From positions 627,293 to 691,292 of the forward strand of contig KV748256.1 of NCBI GenBank assembly GCA_001692895.1: a stretch of 64,000 nucleotides of DNA. The letters are read 5' to 3'. A program made the translations under genes and the position numbers. Positions 22,663 through 34,725 of this stretch are shown here, one piece after another. Origin of the DNA: Cenococcum geophilum 1.58 (lineage: Eukaryota > Ascomycota > Dothideomycetes > Gloniales > Gloniaceae). Positions within the stretch are counted from its first letter, which is position 1; each line of letters opens with the position of its first letter. The notes beneath the pieces are model-generated. The model was not told where the DNA came from. It searched no databases and saw only the letters and a program-made list of their open reading frames with translations.

Positions 22663-23288
22663 CACTAATTCCTTATTTGCAAATAATAAGGATCTCTTAT
22701 TATAGATTAGATATATTCTAGTACTAGCAGACTTATTAAATAAGGCGAACATCGTTTATTAGTCCTTAGTTAAGTATAAGAGAATTACTAGAAGTGTACT
22801 AGCCTCCGAATTATATGCTATGGCCTATAGTTTTAATATTGGCGCTATAATTAAGGCTATAGTCAAATTGTAACTTAATATCAGCCTACCGCTTATCCTT
22901 TGCACCGATTTAAAGTTAATCTATAAATGCCTCGTTAAACTAGCAACTATATAGGAGAAGAGACTTATAATTAATGTTATATGCCTACGTTAGTTATATA
23001 AAAGACGCGAAATAGCTAAAGTTAAGTGGATTAATGGAGCAGTAACCCTATGGACGCTATAACTAAAAGTAAACCGTTATTAGCTCTTAAGCGACTTATT
23101 AACACAAACCGAATCGAGTTAAAGACAGTAGAATGGGTAGAACGTGCTACTAATAATAGCACTAATATAAAGGCATAGGGTAAGGAAGGAAGGAAGGAAG
23201 GAAGAAAAGAAAGAGAAGTGTATATATAGATTTTTAAACTACACAGTTATAGGATACTAGTCCTCCGCATTTTCTAAAGTACTCCTAG
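22663..23288 (+). pseudogene. Copia-1 RNase H and 3' internal end
   Basis: Continues the Copia frame after the LINE: the plus strand reads YILVLADLLNKANIVYQS, ASELYAMAYSFNIG and LILCTDLKLIYKCL, the usual Copia RNase H segments, with the Asp in the TDLK box kept. Recognisable coding ends near 23170. A purine-rich (ggaa)n tract lies at about 23180-23215, and a further ~70 bp leads to the 3' LTR start at 23289. Confidence 0.8.
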
Positions 23289-23376
23289 TGTAGCTAGAAT
23301 ATATTGCATTGCAATAGGAGGCAAATTGCCGCCATGTGCGGCAAGTTACCGTTACGTAAGGCAAGTTGCCGTTACG
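23289..23376 (+). repeat. Copia-1 3' LTR, left part
   Basis: First 88 bp of the 3' LTR, starting tgtagctagaatatattgc. It stops in the gccgttacg repeat where Gypsy-2 begins and resumes at 31188. Confidence 0.85.
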
Positions 23377-26300
23377 TATTACGAACGCTTTAAGTACGAT
23401 TACGTCTACTTAGAGAAGAGTTAGAAGAAGCTAGTTAGTTAATTTAGGCACGGTTTAGGATGGAGCCAATAGAGCTATATAATGAGGAATAGTAACTAAG
23501 GTCACGTGACGTAATCTATATAATCTATAGGATCTATATAATCCGTAATAAAGTAGATAGAGTATACGTATATTACGTATAAGGAGGATTTCCTAGGAGT
23601 ACGGTTATATATTTAAGGACTCTTAGTCCCTACCTAGATAGTTTCTTCCTTATAGTAATTCTCAGAATATAATTAGAGTTAATCTATTAGGCAACTACTC
23701 CACCAGTTATTATTACGTTATTAACTTTAACTTATATTACCTATACACCTAGCCTAATAATAAGCCTACTATAGTACCTGCTATAAGGTTCCGTTATATA
23801 ATTACTACCTAGTTACAGTATTAAATATAAAAAGTTAAATAATATATTACCAAAAGCAGCCACTACAACGCTAATGACGGCGGCAACTACTTTAAGGTTA
23901 GGTGACACTAGTATGGTAGATACTAACTTATAACAACCTGTAACGGTTAAACAGTTATAAGAGATAGTTAACTAGTTAATAATAAACAATATAGCGTTAA
24001 AAGAAAGGATTAACGGGGTTAGTGTAGTAAGGATTAAGTTACTATTAATTAAGAGGTATTTAGGAGAAAGATTAAAGCTTAAAGGATTCCTTATATAAAT
24101 GCACTTTAAGGTTATATAAGAAGGGGCGAAATTGCTAACATCTATAGATCAAATAGCCTATATAGGACTATTCCTATTAGGAAGAGCACTTAAGTAGTTT
24201 AAGTTTTACCTTATAGAGATATAAGCAAATGGAATAACGACCACTAATTAAGAAGTATAATTTATATTCTTAAGCTAAGAGGGGTTTACGGAGCAACTTA
24301 TATAAATATTTAGAGACCTAGAGGCGGTAACTATAGCAAAAAGAAAACTCTAAGATATTACGCAATAAACCTTAGCAATTAAGTATATAACATAGTTCTA
24401 AACGCTAGTAATATAAGTTAAGTGGAATAATAGGGCGCTTATGGCACAGTATAAATAGGGACTTAAGGCTAAAGTCTAGAACATAATTATCCTAATAGAA
24501 GATAAGGATACCCTATAAAACCTAATAGATTAAGTAATTAAGATTAATAATTGGATCTACTAAAGGGAATAGGCTAAGAGAGGTTAGGATAGAGTCCTAC
24601 AGTTATATAAGGTGTAGAGTACGTAACAACTAAAGCTAAATTAGAAATTATAGTATGGCGTAGAGCTAATAGACCTAAGTAGTACTAAAGAAGCCTATAA
24701 GAGATGGAGTAAGAAACTATAAAAACTTAAAGGTTAAGGATCTAGTAATTATAGGACTAAGGAGTAGAGCCTAAACCAGGGATCTTAGTAGTAGAAGATG
24801 TTTAGGCGGACTCTATAGTAAAGTTAATAGTTTAAAAACGGAGCTTATATAAATTACGGAAAATAAGGTTACTTCGCGAAAGATTATAAAGATAGTTAGA
24901 GTTACTATATAATAAAGGGAACCAGATTAATAAAAGACATATATATATAAAGGGATAATAGTATACTAAGAGGAACAACAGAGTATTTAATTAGAAGTTT
25001 TGCGTTTTGTTATAATAACGCATACTAAGTTTATAAAGACGCTAAGTATAGCGTAAGCTATTGGCTATAGAAGCTAACAACCTTAAAATATAGGGGAATT
25101 AATAAATCAGTTCGCAGATCGGATATTAAGGACGATAAGTTTAATATAGGTAAAATATTCTATAATAATAAGGCAATAAGGGCAGCTTACTAGGAGTATA
25201 TAGACCTTAAAGATATTATAAAAGAGGTAGAGGATAATTCCACTATAGAATAGGGAATATTAGTAGGGATTAAGACCCTACTAAATACAATGTCTATTGC
25301 TTCGCGAGACGCAAGAGAAGTAGGATAGCGAACTACTTTGGCACTTAATAAAGGCAAAAGGCTAAAGGCTTAAGATTCTTAAGATAAGATAAAAGATAAC
25401 TAAGATTTTTAAGATAAAATAAAGCAGACCTAAGGACCTATAATGGACAGAAACCGATAGAGTAGGGTAATAGCTTAGTTTAAAGATATATAAATGAGCT
25501 TGGGATAGAGTTTCTTACAGGTATAAGATTCTTAAGACGAGATAAGTAAGATTTAAGACTTTCAAGATAAGATAAGAATACCTAAGCCTAGTTAGACTAA
25601 GGTAGGAGTAAAGCTTAAGTTAGAAGCAAGCTTAGGATTAAGAATCCTATAGAACTAAGACTTTAAGATATAAATAAGGACTATTAATAAGATTAGGAAG
25701 TAAGAAGACTTTAAGGATTTACTTATAAGGCGAAAACTAAAGGAAACCATAATAGAATTCCAAGCAAGAATTATCGCATAGTAATAGCAAAAGTTAGATT
25801 AGAGAACTAATATATTAGGACGTACTAAGGACAGAGCACCTATATAAAGAATTACTAATAGGCCTAGGGCAGGCATACTAAGAGCTAAGTAGCTTACTAA
25901 ACTAGAAAATAAAAAGGATTTAAGGATTTTAACTAGGTTTAAGGAACGATATATAAAAGGCTATTATAACGCAGTAATAAGGAGATACTTCCTTACGGAC
26001 AAGCCGTATACACTCTAGTAGCTATACTAAAAGTGGTATAGGCAAAGGCATAATAATAAGTGGGAAGATTTCTATATATAGTTGGACGAAAAAGCTATCT
26101 AAGACTACCCTATTACGGAAAAGGTAATAAGTTATATTAAAGGAGCCTTAATTATAACGTTAAAGGATCTAGAGAAGCGTTTAGAGGACTAGAGAAGTAA
26201 AAGACGTATTTTAGTACCTATAAATAAAGTTATAACGTTTAGATTAATATAATAGAGGTTTAAACTTAAGGATAAAAATAAGCTAAGAGTTAACCTAAAG

Positions 26301-29300
26301 CACTAAGTATATTATATATTGGTATAAATTATATGCGTAGATAATACGTATAATATGTATAGAGTACTAAAGAATAAGCACTATAAGTATTCTATAAGAA
26401 TATATTAGATAATAAAGGAGTAAAAATATCGGAATGCTAAATATATATATAGCTGGCATCTAGTAGAAGTTTAGGAGTTAGAAAACTTAATACTTTAACT
26501 AGGAAGATTCCTTACGGAAGAATGCCTAGATAGACGATAGTAGTAAAAATACCCAGAAAATACGTATTTATAGTATATTAAGGATAAGAAGTAAACTAAG
26601 TATTAGTTAAAGGTAAACTAAGTATAAACAGGATTAAGCAGCCAATAGTTAGGAAAAGTAGAGGCCTATAGGACCAAAGGGAACTAGTAGTAGAGCCTTA
26701 AACCCTTAAAGGAATTTAAGGACGATACCTAAATTTACGAGTTAAGTGGCAAGATTAACAGTTTAAAGTATTAATAGATAGTAAAGTAATAAGGAACCAT
26801 ATCTTACTAGTAGTAATTAAAAGGATGGGATTACTATATAGGAAAAAGGAGCACCCTTACCTATTAGTAATAATTTTAGGAGATCCGATAGCCTATAAAG
26901 GGGGCATTATTAATCTTAAAATAGGACCTATTTAGTTAACTATTAAAGGAAGATAAGTTAAGATATCTTTTAATATATTACTATTAGGGAATAATAAGGC
27001 AGTATTAGGAATACCTTAGTTATAGAAATACAATCTAAAGATTAATTAGATTACTGGTTAAGTCAATATTAAGGATACTTAATGCCGTAAGATATAATAA
27101 TAGGCTAAGATAGTATAGTACTAAGTAGGGGTAACCTATAAAGAAATAGAAAAGGGACTAAGTTACGTACTAAAGAGATACTATAAGTATAGCAAGAAAC
27201 TATAGTCACTAAAAAGTGAGAGGCTATTAAAATATATAGTATAGGACTATAAAATAGAGTTAGAACCAGAAATAAGTCTAAGGTTCTTTCCAATCTATAA
27301 GCTTACTAAAGAGAAAGGTAGAGCACTAAAAGAGTTTATCTAGGAAAACCTATAAAAGGGATATATTAGACCATCACAGTTATTAGCAAGTTATCCAGTA
27401 CTATTTATACTAAAGAAAAACGGCAAACTAAGGCTATGTATTAACTATAGACAGCTAAATAGTATTACTAAAAGGATAGGTATCCTTTACCCTTAATTAG
27501 CGAGATCTAAGATAGGATAGGTAATGCGCAAATCTTTATAAAAATAAATCTAAGATGGGCGTACTATTAGATTAGAATTAAGGAAGGCAATAAATAAAAG
27601 GTAGCCTTTAGGTTAAAGGAAGGACTATATAAGCCATTAGTTATACAATTTAGGCTTATAAATATACCAACAATATTCTAAAAGCGTATTAACAATATAT
27701 TAAGAGAACACTTGGATGAATTTATTATGGTATACCTTAATAATATTATTATCTACTTAATAACTAAGGAAGAATATAGGGAATACGTTAAATAGGTCTT
27801 AAAGAGACTATAAGAAGAATAGATGCTAGTAGTAATTAAGAAATGCAAGTTCTTTACTAGAAAGACTAATTTTATTAGATTTATTATTAAACTAGGCTAA
27901 CTTAGTATGGATCTAAAGAAGATTAAGGCTATAATTAATTGGTAGAAACTGGAGAACGTTATATAGTTAAGATTATTTTTAGGGTTTTATAACTACTGCA
28001 GAAGGTTTATAACGTAATAGTTAAAGGATATTAAGCCATTTACGCGATTAATAAAGAAAGAAAAACTATAGGTATAGGGTAAGGAATAACAGGAACTGTT
28101 TAAGAAAGTTAAAGAGTTATTTACTTAGGAGCCAGTTCTTAAGATCTATTAACTAGGACTAGAGATAGTTATAGAAACAGATATATTAGACTATATACTA
28201 GGGGCATACTTTATATAAAGATATTAAGACGGATAGCACCTAGTAGTATACTATAGTCGGAAAATAACACTACTAGAGTTAAACTATAACATCTATAATA
28301 AGGAGTTATTAGGTATAGTTANAGTACTAAANAAATAGAGAGCATTCTTATAAGGTATAGANAAACTATTTATAGTTAAGACGGATTATAAGAACCTAAT
28401 AGGATTNCTAATAATAAAGGAACTTAACTAAAGATAGGTTAGATAGGCAGAGATGCTTATAGAATACTATTTTAAGATTTAGTATACTAAAGGAACAGAT
28501 AATATACAAGTAGATGCTCTAAGTTAGAAGGCTAAACTATAGAATAACAAAAAGCTATTAGGGGCTTTACTGCGAAAAGACATAGATAGATTAATTAGGT
28601 ATAATTATCCAAAAATTATAATAATTTAGAAAGAATTAGAGAAAATCTATAAGTTATTAGAAAGCTTTTAGGTATAAAAGATTCTAGAAATATAACTAGA
28701 AGATTTATAAGCAGATATATATAAAAATTAAGAAGTAAGGTATATCCTAAGAAGTATAGCAGAATACTTTATAGAAGATTTCCATAAGGGAATAACTTAA
28801 GGACACAATAGAGCTATAAGCTTAGTATTAAGACTCTAGGAGGAGTATATTATTAATAGAATCTAGGGCTTAGCGTAAAGAGTTACTAAAGAATATTTAG
28901 ATTACTAGAGGAATAAACTAATAAGGCATAAGCCGTATAGAGGGCTATAACCTATTAAAATACTAGAGAGACTATAGGAGGTTATATTATAGGACTTTAT
29001 TATAAAGCTACTAAAGTTAAGAGACCCTATTACCGGATGAGATTATAATATAATCTTAGTAATAGTAGACAAGCTTATAAAGTGAGGATACTTTATAGCA
29101 TATATAGAAGAAATATTAGTAGAAGATATCGCTAGAATCTATATTAAAGAAGTATTTATAAAATATAAAGTACTAAGCAAGATTATATCGGATAGAGATC
29201 TAAGATTTATAATAGTATTTTAGGAGGTATTCTTAGTAGAATAAAGAGTTAGAGCAGTAACTTTTACTATATATTATCCGCAGACAGACGGTTAAATGGA

Positions 29301-31187
29301 AAGATTAAATTAGATACTAGAGTAGTATCTAAAACACTATATTAATTACGTATAAAATAATTGGGTATTATTATTACTAGTTATATAATTCGTATATAAT
29401 ATAACACTATAAGAAGGAATAGGCACATTACTATTTAAGGCAAATTATGGATATAAGCTAAGAATATCATTATTACTACGGTAAGTAAGGAAAATAAGTA
29501 GTATAATTAAAGAAAGAATAAAGATATTAATAAATCTTTATATAGACCTTATAGAATTAGTAAAGAAGGTATAAAGAGAATAAAAAAGTACTATAATGCT
29601 AAGAGATCTAAGGGACTAGATCTTAAGGAGGAAGATAAAGTATAGCTACTATATAAAAATTTTAAGAGTTAACGACTAAGTAAGAAGTTAGACTATATTA
29701 GACTAGGACCTTTTAGAATTATATAAAGAATTTTACCGGTTACGTTTAAGTTAGACCTATTAGCTAAGATAAAGGTCTACCCTATATAGTATATTATAAT
29801 GCTAGAGCCAGTATATAGGAATATTAAGCCACTGGTCTATAAAGCAAACATATATAGAGGATAGGAAGAGGATAAATAGTAAGTTTCGAAGATCGTTAGC
29901 TATAAGGACGTTAACAATAAAATATAGTATAAGGTTAAGTAGATAGGCTATACTAAGACTACCTAAAAGCTATTAGAGAATCTAAAAAACGCTATAGAAA
30001 AGGTATAGGAGTATTAAAAGGGATTAGGTTAGGCAGTATTAATAAAAAAGGATTACTAAAGAATAAGCCACCTAAGGGAAACCTAAGAAGAGTAGTTGCT
30101 AAGCTACTTAGATCTATTTCCTTCTTAGCCAGAAGAGGATCCGTTTTTTTATTACTAAGTTCCTATAAACCCTATTTTATAAGTTTTTACTCTTTAAAAT
30201 AAACCTTCTTATAAACTTTCTTAAGACGGATTAACTAAGTAGATACCATAAGATAAGACTTAAGAGCCCATTACTAAGCATTAGCAGCTTCCTATTCTAC
30301 GTTATAAGAACGGCGCAACTCCGCTAGAGTAATAAATAGTTTATTATCTAGCTGCGTAGCAGTAAATTAAATATAAGACCCTAAAATAAATTAACTAGGG
30401 AACTAGACAACTATTAAGAGTAATAAGTCGCGTATATTTAGTATTAGAGATAGAGTAAATGTTATAGGATAAATAAATATTTACTTTAGTATACTCTAAA
30501 TAAGAAAACGGTTATTATAAAGATGGGTTCGCCAACGTAATATAAACCAACCCCTCTTTTAAACAGCGAGAATATAGAGATAGCATAATCTTACTAAGAG
30601 ACAATATTGTAGCAATAGTGCGAGAATAACGAGCGGTTAAAGAAGAAGAAATTACTTTAGGTATAATAAGCAATAATATTAACTAAATTAATTAGACGGA
30701 TATTATACCTCTAGTAAACAACTTAAAGATACTAGGAATCTTTAAGGACGAAGATAAAGAGGAGGGAGATAGTATTACGAACGCTTTAAGTACAATATTA
30801 CGTCTACTTAGAGAAGAGTTAGAAGAAGCTAGTTAGTTAATTTAGGTATAGTCTAGAATGAAGCCGATAGAGCTATATAATAAGGAATAGTAACTAAGAT
30901 TATATAATATAATCTATAGGATCTATATAATCCGTAATAGAGTAGATAGAGTATACGTATATTACGTATAAGGAGGATTTCCTAGAAGTACGGTTGTGTA
31001 TTTAAAGACCCTTAATCCCTACCTAGATAGTTTTTTCCTTATAGTAATTTTTAGAATATAATTAGAGTTAATCTGTTAGGTAACTACTCCACTAGTTATT
31101 ATTACGTTATTAACTTTAATTTATATTACCTATACACCTAGCCTAATAACGAGCCTACCGTAGTACCTACTATAAGGTTCCGTTACA
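23377..31187 (+). mobile_element. Gypsy-2: Ty3/Gypsy chromovirus copy 2
   Basis: Same family and gene order as Gypsy-1, inserted in the Copia-1 3' LTR. The 5' LTR is 23377-23798 and the 3' LTR 30773-31187, with a purine tract (agaggagggaga) before the latter. The gag knuckle is near 24850-24890, the reverse transcriptase box reads YLNN at 27733-27744, and the chromodomain is at about 29840-30020. It is more RIP-damaged than Gypsy-1. The flanks (ttacg on the left, cgcgg on the right) are not a matching duplication. Compared with the intact Copia LTR, six bases, tgttac, are missing at the junction, and these equal the first six bases of the unmutated Gypsy LTR. Ambiguous bases occur at 28322-28407. 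Confidence 0.87.
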
Positions 31188-31322
31188 CGCGGCACTAGTA
31201 TAATAAGGAACCTTAAGTTCCTTACCCTTCTCCGTATTAAGAAGACAATATCTATTTACAACACCGTATAGTATATATTATTGTAATATATATATTTTAC
31301 ACGTTGTTAAAGTATATTAACA
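31188..31322 (+). repeat. Copia-1 3' LTR, right part
   Basis: Continues the Copia LTR from cgcggcactag to ttaaca, including the near-palindrome aaggaaccttaagttcctt. It is followed by the target duplication ctata (31323-31327). Confidence 0.87.
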
Positions 31323-31327
31323 CTATA

Positions 31328-31673
31328 TCCTTAGCAAGGTATTATACCGTAAAAGTAGTAGCTCTGCTAGTTTTATATAAAGTTACCTTAATCTTATATA
31401 GATAGTAATATTTATATAAGAAAACGGTTATTTTCTTACTAAATCGTTACTAGAGCTATTAGTTATAGTCCTATATAAAGCTCGGAGTTCTAAGGAGGTC
31501 TTAATAAGGCCGTTAATATCTCTCTATATAGTTCTAATTAAGGCCTTTATATTTATCCCCGGGGGGTTTAATTTTAATAAGGTATTAGAACCTTCGCAGG
31601 CTTTATAAGACGCAATTATAGGCGTATTCTCTGCTAAATTAATAGGGCTAGCTTTAGTAGGATAGGAAGACAT
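31328..31673 (-). pseudogene. Gag-like N-terminal reading frame interrupted by Copia-1
   Basis: A minus-strand frame starts ATG at 31673-31671 (MSSYPTKASPINLAENTP), followed by KLNPPGINIKALIRTI and LELRALYRTITN, with only TAA/TAG stops. Removing Copia-1 and one ctata continues it into about 3193-2990 (readable pieces NYFRVLQLIQMPLNQ and QAKEKEKRGPLEL). The composition and low number of stops suggest a real ancient gene, most likely a retroelement gag, but I recognise no domain. It is placed here as the host of the Copia-1 insertion. Confidence 0.4.
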
Positions 31674-32079
31674 AATATAGGCAGTATAGCAATAGGAATT
31701 AGTGAGTAAAAGAGGATATTTTAGACGGTTAAGTTAGAAAGACGCGTTTGGATATTTATTTCTAGCGCGTATATTATATTACGATTGTCGTATATTATAA
31801 TTGCCTAAAACTTAGCCACTAAGAACCCCCCCCCCCATGACCAAAAACAACACCTATGTCTTGTATATCAAACGAGCAAACCAACTCAATTAAACGGGAC
31901 GATATAGGGCTTGATTGACTGCTAAAATCAGGCCCCTAACCTTGATTGGTTGTTTGATTACAAAGTAAACAAACTAGCAAACGGGGTTTGTTTATCAGCA
32001 AGTGTCGATCGGTAGTCCGTGCACCGATTGTAAGAAAAGAAGGACTCGTGTAAAGATTAATCTATGTAGAAAAAGAGGC
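31674..32079. other. Transition from RIP-degraded to GC-balanced DNA, no gene seen
   Basis: AT-rich, TpA-rich sequence ends near 31830 at a C homopolymer of about ten bases. Beyond it CpA is common again (accaaaaacaacacc), marking the edge of the gene island. No supported frame. Confidence 0.5.
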
Positions 32080-32518
32080 TAACGTGGTTCACAAGCGAGC
32101 TGCGAATACAAGCGAGCTGCGCACCTCAAACCCTCACCAAAAATTAGAAAAATCGCACCTTAATATCTCGACAACTACTTAATAATAAATTCTAATAATT
32201 TAGATTTAGGCTTTTATATATACTTTATAGCTTCTATTAAAGTTATATAGTANATANTTNAGTNGTTTTTANGATATAATANNATATANTANTNTAGCCT
32301 TATTTTAGCCCCCAAATTTTAATATCTTAAAAACTATTAAACTATATACTATATAACTTTAATAAAAGCTTTAAAGTATATATAAAAGCCTAAATCTAAA
32401 TTATTAGAATTTATTATTAAGTGGTTGTCGAGATATTAAGGTGTGGTTTTCCAATTTTTGGTAAGGGTTTGAGGTGCGCAGCTCGCTTGTATTCGCAGCT
32501 CGCTTGTGAACCACGTCA
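32080..32518. mobile_element. Fold-back / MITE-like element with ~180-bp inverted arms
   Basis: The left arm (from 32080, originally tgacgtggttcacaagcg) and the right arm (to 32518) are near-perfect inverted repeats of about 180 bp around a short loop near 32305. Arm differences are mostly C/T or G/A. Each arm carries the direct repeat acaagcgagctgcg twice. There is no coding capacity. No clear target duplication was found. Ambiguous bases cluster at 32254-32295, as expected where a long hairpin hampers sequencing or assembly. Confidence 0.75.
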
Positions 32519-32789
32519 TATATACTAGGGGGGGTAAATAACCGAAACAGGGGGTATAGGCTAAATACAACCTGAATCGACAGCAAGTCTGGGCTGGGTT
32601 GTCGACAGATCCAACATCACTTCGCGCGTGCATGCAAACATGTCACTCCTTTTGTGGTTTGAATTTTATTTGATCTGGTAACAACTGTACTGACAGTGCT
32701 AGCTCGCATTGCCTTGTGTTAGACGAAAAGCGCTTAGACAAAAGGTCGCAACCTCTAGCCGAAGATGATATCGGACTACATGCTAGGAG
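32519..32789. other. GC-balanced spacer, no gene seen
   Basis: Non-RIP sequence between the fold-back element and the hAT remnant. Short open frames on the minus strand show no recognisable features. Confidence 0.4.
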
Positions 32790-32797
32790 TATCCTAC

Positions 32798-33698
32798 CAG
32801 TGATCTTTTTGGATTGGATTGGAATGGATTTGACACCCAACTCCACTCTAGAGCCACTTTGCACCTCTTAAATCCAGGAGCTCCATAGAGCTCCAACGTA
32901 AATATATACTATAAATAGTAAGTCTTGGCACGATCCTGGTGTTAAGGTAAGGAAGTAGTTGGGGGTAATACTCACCAAAATTGCAGCCCAAATCAGCTCT
33001 AATCAGCCGGATATACCTCATCTACTCCGGCCTCATCGCTGTCAACCTTAATCGCGGCGCATTCCTCCTGTAGATTATCCTCATTATCTACTAACTGGGC
33101 GGCGGCGTCCGCAGCCTTTGAGCAGCCAGCCGAGCCTTTGCAGCTTCTTTGAAGGGTCGCGGCTGGAACCCCTACTTCCTTATTATCGTATGAGCCTTTC
33201 CGCGGACGCCCATAAAAGTGGCGAAGACACTTATCTGCCTTAATTATATCTATCTGCAAGCGAGAGAGACGATCCTTAAGTAGTATCTTTGCGCTGCTGA
33301 ATAAGCGCGGATTGCAAGAATATCTAGGGCAAATCGGGCACGATTGATTGATCCTCAGTGGTGGTAGGATCTCGTATGGCAAGGTAACGATCCATGACGG
33401 CGACAAGGTGAGAGCAGATGAGGAAGTAGAAAGGTGTGAGTAGAAAGCTCAATAAGGAGGCCTTGATTTCAATATCGTAATTGCCTCCCGTTACGTATCC
33501 AACACCACGCACCGACCACGAGATGCACCCCCCCCCCTCCCTCAGCCGCCTCCCGAATTGGGTATAGATCTGGAGCTCCAAGAGCTCCACCGCCTCTGAT
33601 CTACTCCGCTCCACCAATAAAATCAATAGATCCACATCCAGTACGAGCCTCAATCCAGCCAGGAGCTCCACTTAGCCTCCAATCCAAAAGGATCACTG
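32798..33698 (-). mobile_element. Internally deleted hAT element
   Basis: A 901-bp element with terminal inverted repeats starting cagtgatc(t/c)ttttggattgg, flanked by a perfect 8-bp target duplication tatcctac (32790-32797 and 33699-33706), the hAT signature. Subterminal ggagctcca(a/t)agagctcca motifs occur near both ends (about 32876 and 33571). Inside lies only the C-terminal end of a transposase (about 33001-33340, minus). It is a deletion derivative that could move only with outside transposase. It is not heavily RIP-mutated. Confidence 0.85.
33001..33345 (-). pseudogene. hAT transposase C-terminal (dimerisation) remnant
   Basis: The minus strand reads ARFALDILAI, then after a frame change RLFSSAKILLKDRLSRLQID, then KADKCLRHFYGRPRKGS and an acidic tail ending in VDEVYPAD. 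This corresponds to the hAT C-terminal dimerisation domain. The conserved link (an IPAMSxEPER-like stretch) between the two parts is missing, and the frame changes there (about 33305-33325), so a short deletion has broken the gene. The N-terminal BED finger and catalytic regions are absent. Confidence 0.75.
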
Positions 33699-33706
33699 TA
33701 TCCTAC

Positions 33707-34450
33707 TCCAACACCACGACTCGGTCAATCCGCTTCATCGTCGCACTGAAATGTCCCCAGTAGACCACATCTGCCATTTTCCAGGAGTCTTTGAAACGGT
33801 ACAGCAAGTCTCCAAGGATTCTGTCAGGAGATTGGAGTCAATTGGGCCCGGATCAGGCTCGCGTGACTGCTCACGCTCGCCAACGGTCCTGCGTGTCTAT
33901 CCCAGACCGGCACGTTGTCACGGCCTTGGACGTTGACAGCACGCTCGCCGGCGCGCCGCCACCGCCTCTGCTGGGCCCAAATTGACTCGCGTTATTCATG
34001 CTGAGCATGGGTCTTGAGGACCAAGGTTTGATGTTTCCACAAGGCCTGGTGTCAACTATTGCTCTTAGGCTCTGGATCTGAGGGTTTCTCGCAGCCTCTG
34101 GAATTGGTTTCTCACAGCGTCTGGAGCTAAATGTTGCTCGCAGCCTCTGCTATCGGCGGATACGGCATTCTTGGCGGATGTGGTAGTGATGTCGATAAGA
34201 TGTTGGCTGCTAACGGGGTCGAGGCATGGGTCGTTAGCCCTCCGGCCATTACCCCGGAGGTTTTCCCCCGCCCGCCACGGGGAGGCCGACCCTGTGGGCA
34301 GGTTAAGAATGCTGTAAGAATGTTGGATGCTATCAAAAATCGAGTCTGGTAGTGGTCTGCATATAAGTGATCTGCTACTAGAATTGGGCGAACAATAGCT
34401 AGGGCAACTCACGGTGTTACAGAGATAAGAATGTTCTAACGACCGGAGAC
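33707..34450. other. GC-balanced intergenic region, no gene supported
   Basis: Short overlapping frames exist on both strands (for example 34131-34352 plus and 34065-34412 minus), but none shows recognisable domains, introns or consistent codon use. A gcagcctctg-type motif recurs at about 34090-34150. I see no gene I can defend. Confidence 0.4.
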
Positions 34451-34659
34451 GTCTATGTCAACATATCAGCATATCAGAGGAGCCGCACAGTTCGAATGTT
34501 TGCTGACGGATGGCAGGGCAATCAAGTATCTGCTCGTCATGAAAAGGGATGCTTACAGAACTCGTGGTCGGTTGGCGCGTGAGGCGCCAGCCTGCCGTAC
34601 CGACGGGGGTCAGGGGCCGGCGAATGGTCGAATTCCTCCTCGCCCCACCCCTCCCCCTG

Positions 34660-34722
34660 TCCCGCCTCTTCTTCCCCTCCCTCTTCTTCCCCTCCCTCTT
34701 CTTCCTCCTCCTCTTCCTCCCC
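34660..34722. repeat. Polypyrimidine tract (cttcttcccctccct repeats)
   Basis: An uninterrupted C/T tract with two to three copies of a cttcttcccctccct unit, directly left of the 21-bp minisatellite. Tracts of this kind can adopt triplex structures. Confidence 0.75.
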
Positions 34723-34725
34723 AGG

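Larger units (their letters stand above)
3199..31322 (+). mobile_element. Copia-1: Ty1/Copia retrotransposon, opened by three insertions
   Basis: The element is flanked by the direct repeat ctata (3194-3198 and 31323-31327). Its LTRs start tgtagctagaatatattgc (RIP form tatagc at 3199) and end in ...taaca. Once Gypsy-1 (7365-15270), the LINE (16147-22643) and Gypsy-2 (23377-31187) are removed, about 5.9 kb remains, a normal Copia length. Gag, protease, integrase, reverse transcriptase and RNase H follow in Copia order on the plus strand. Coding frames are full of TAA/TAG stops and TpA, consistent with RIP. The reverse transcriptase frame rejoins after removal of Gypsy-1 and one taata. The RNase H frame rejoins after removal of the LINE and one 19-bp target copy. 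Confidence 0.88.

Noticed and set aside
32849-33598. Inner ggagctcc repeats first taken as the ends of the small hAT
   Set aside because: The candidate duplications there agree at only six of eight positions, whereas ends at 32798 and 33698 have a perfect 8-bp duplication. The inner motifs are subterminal repeats.
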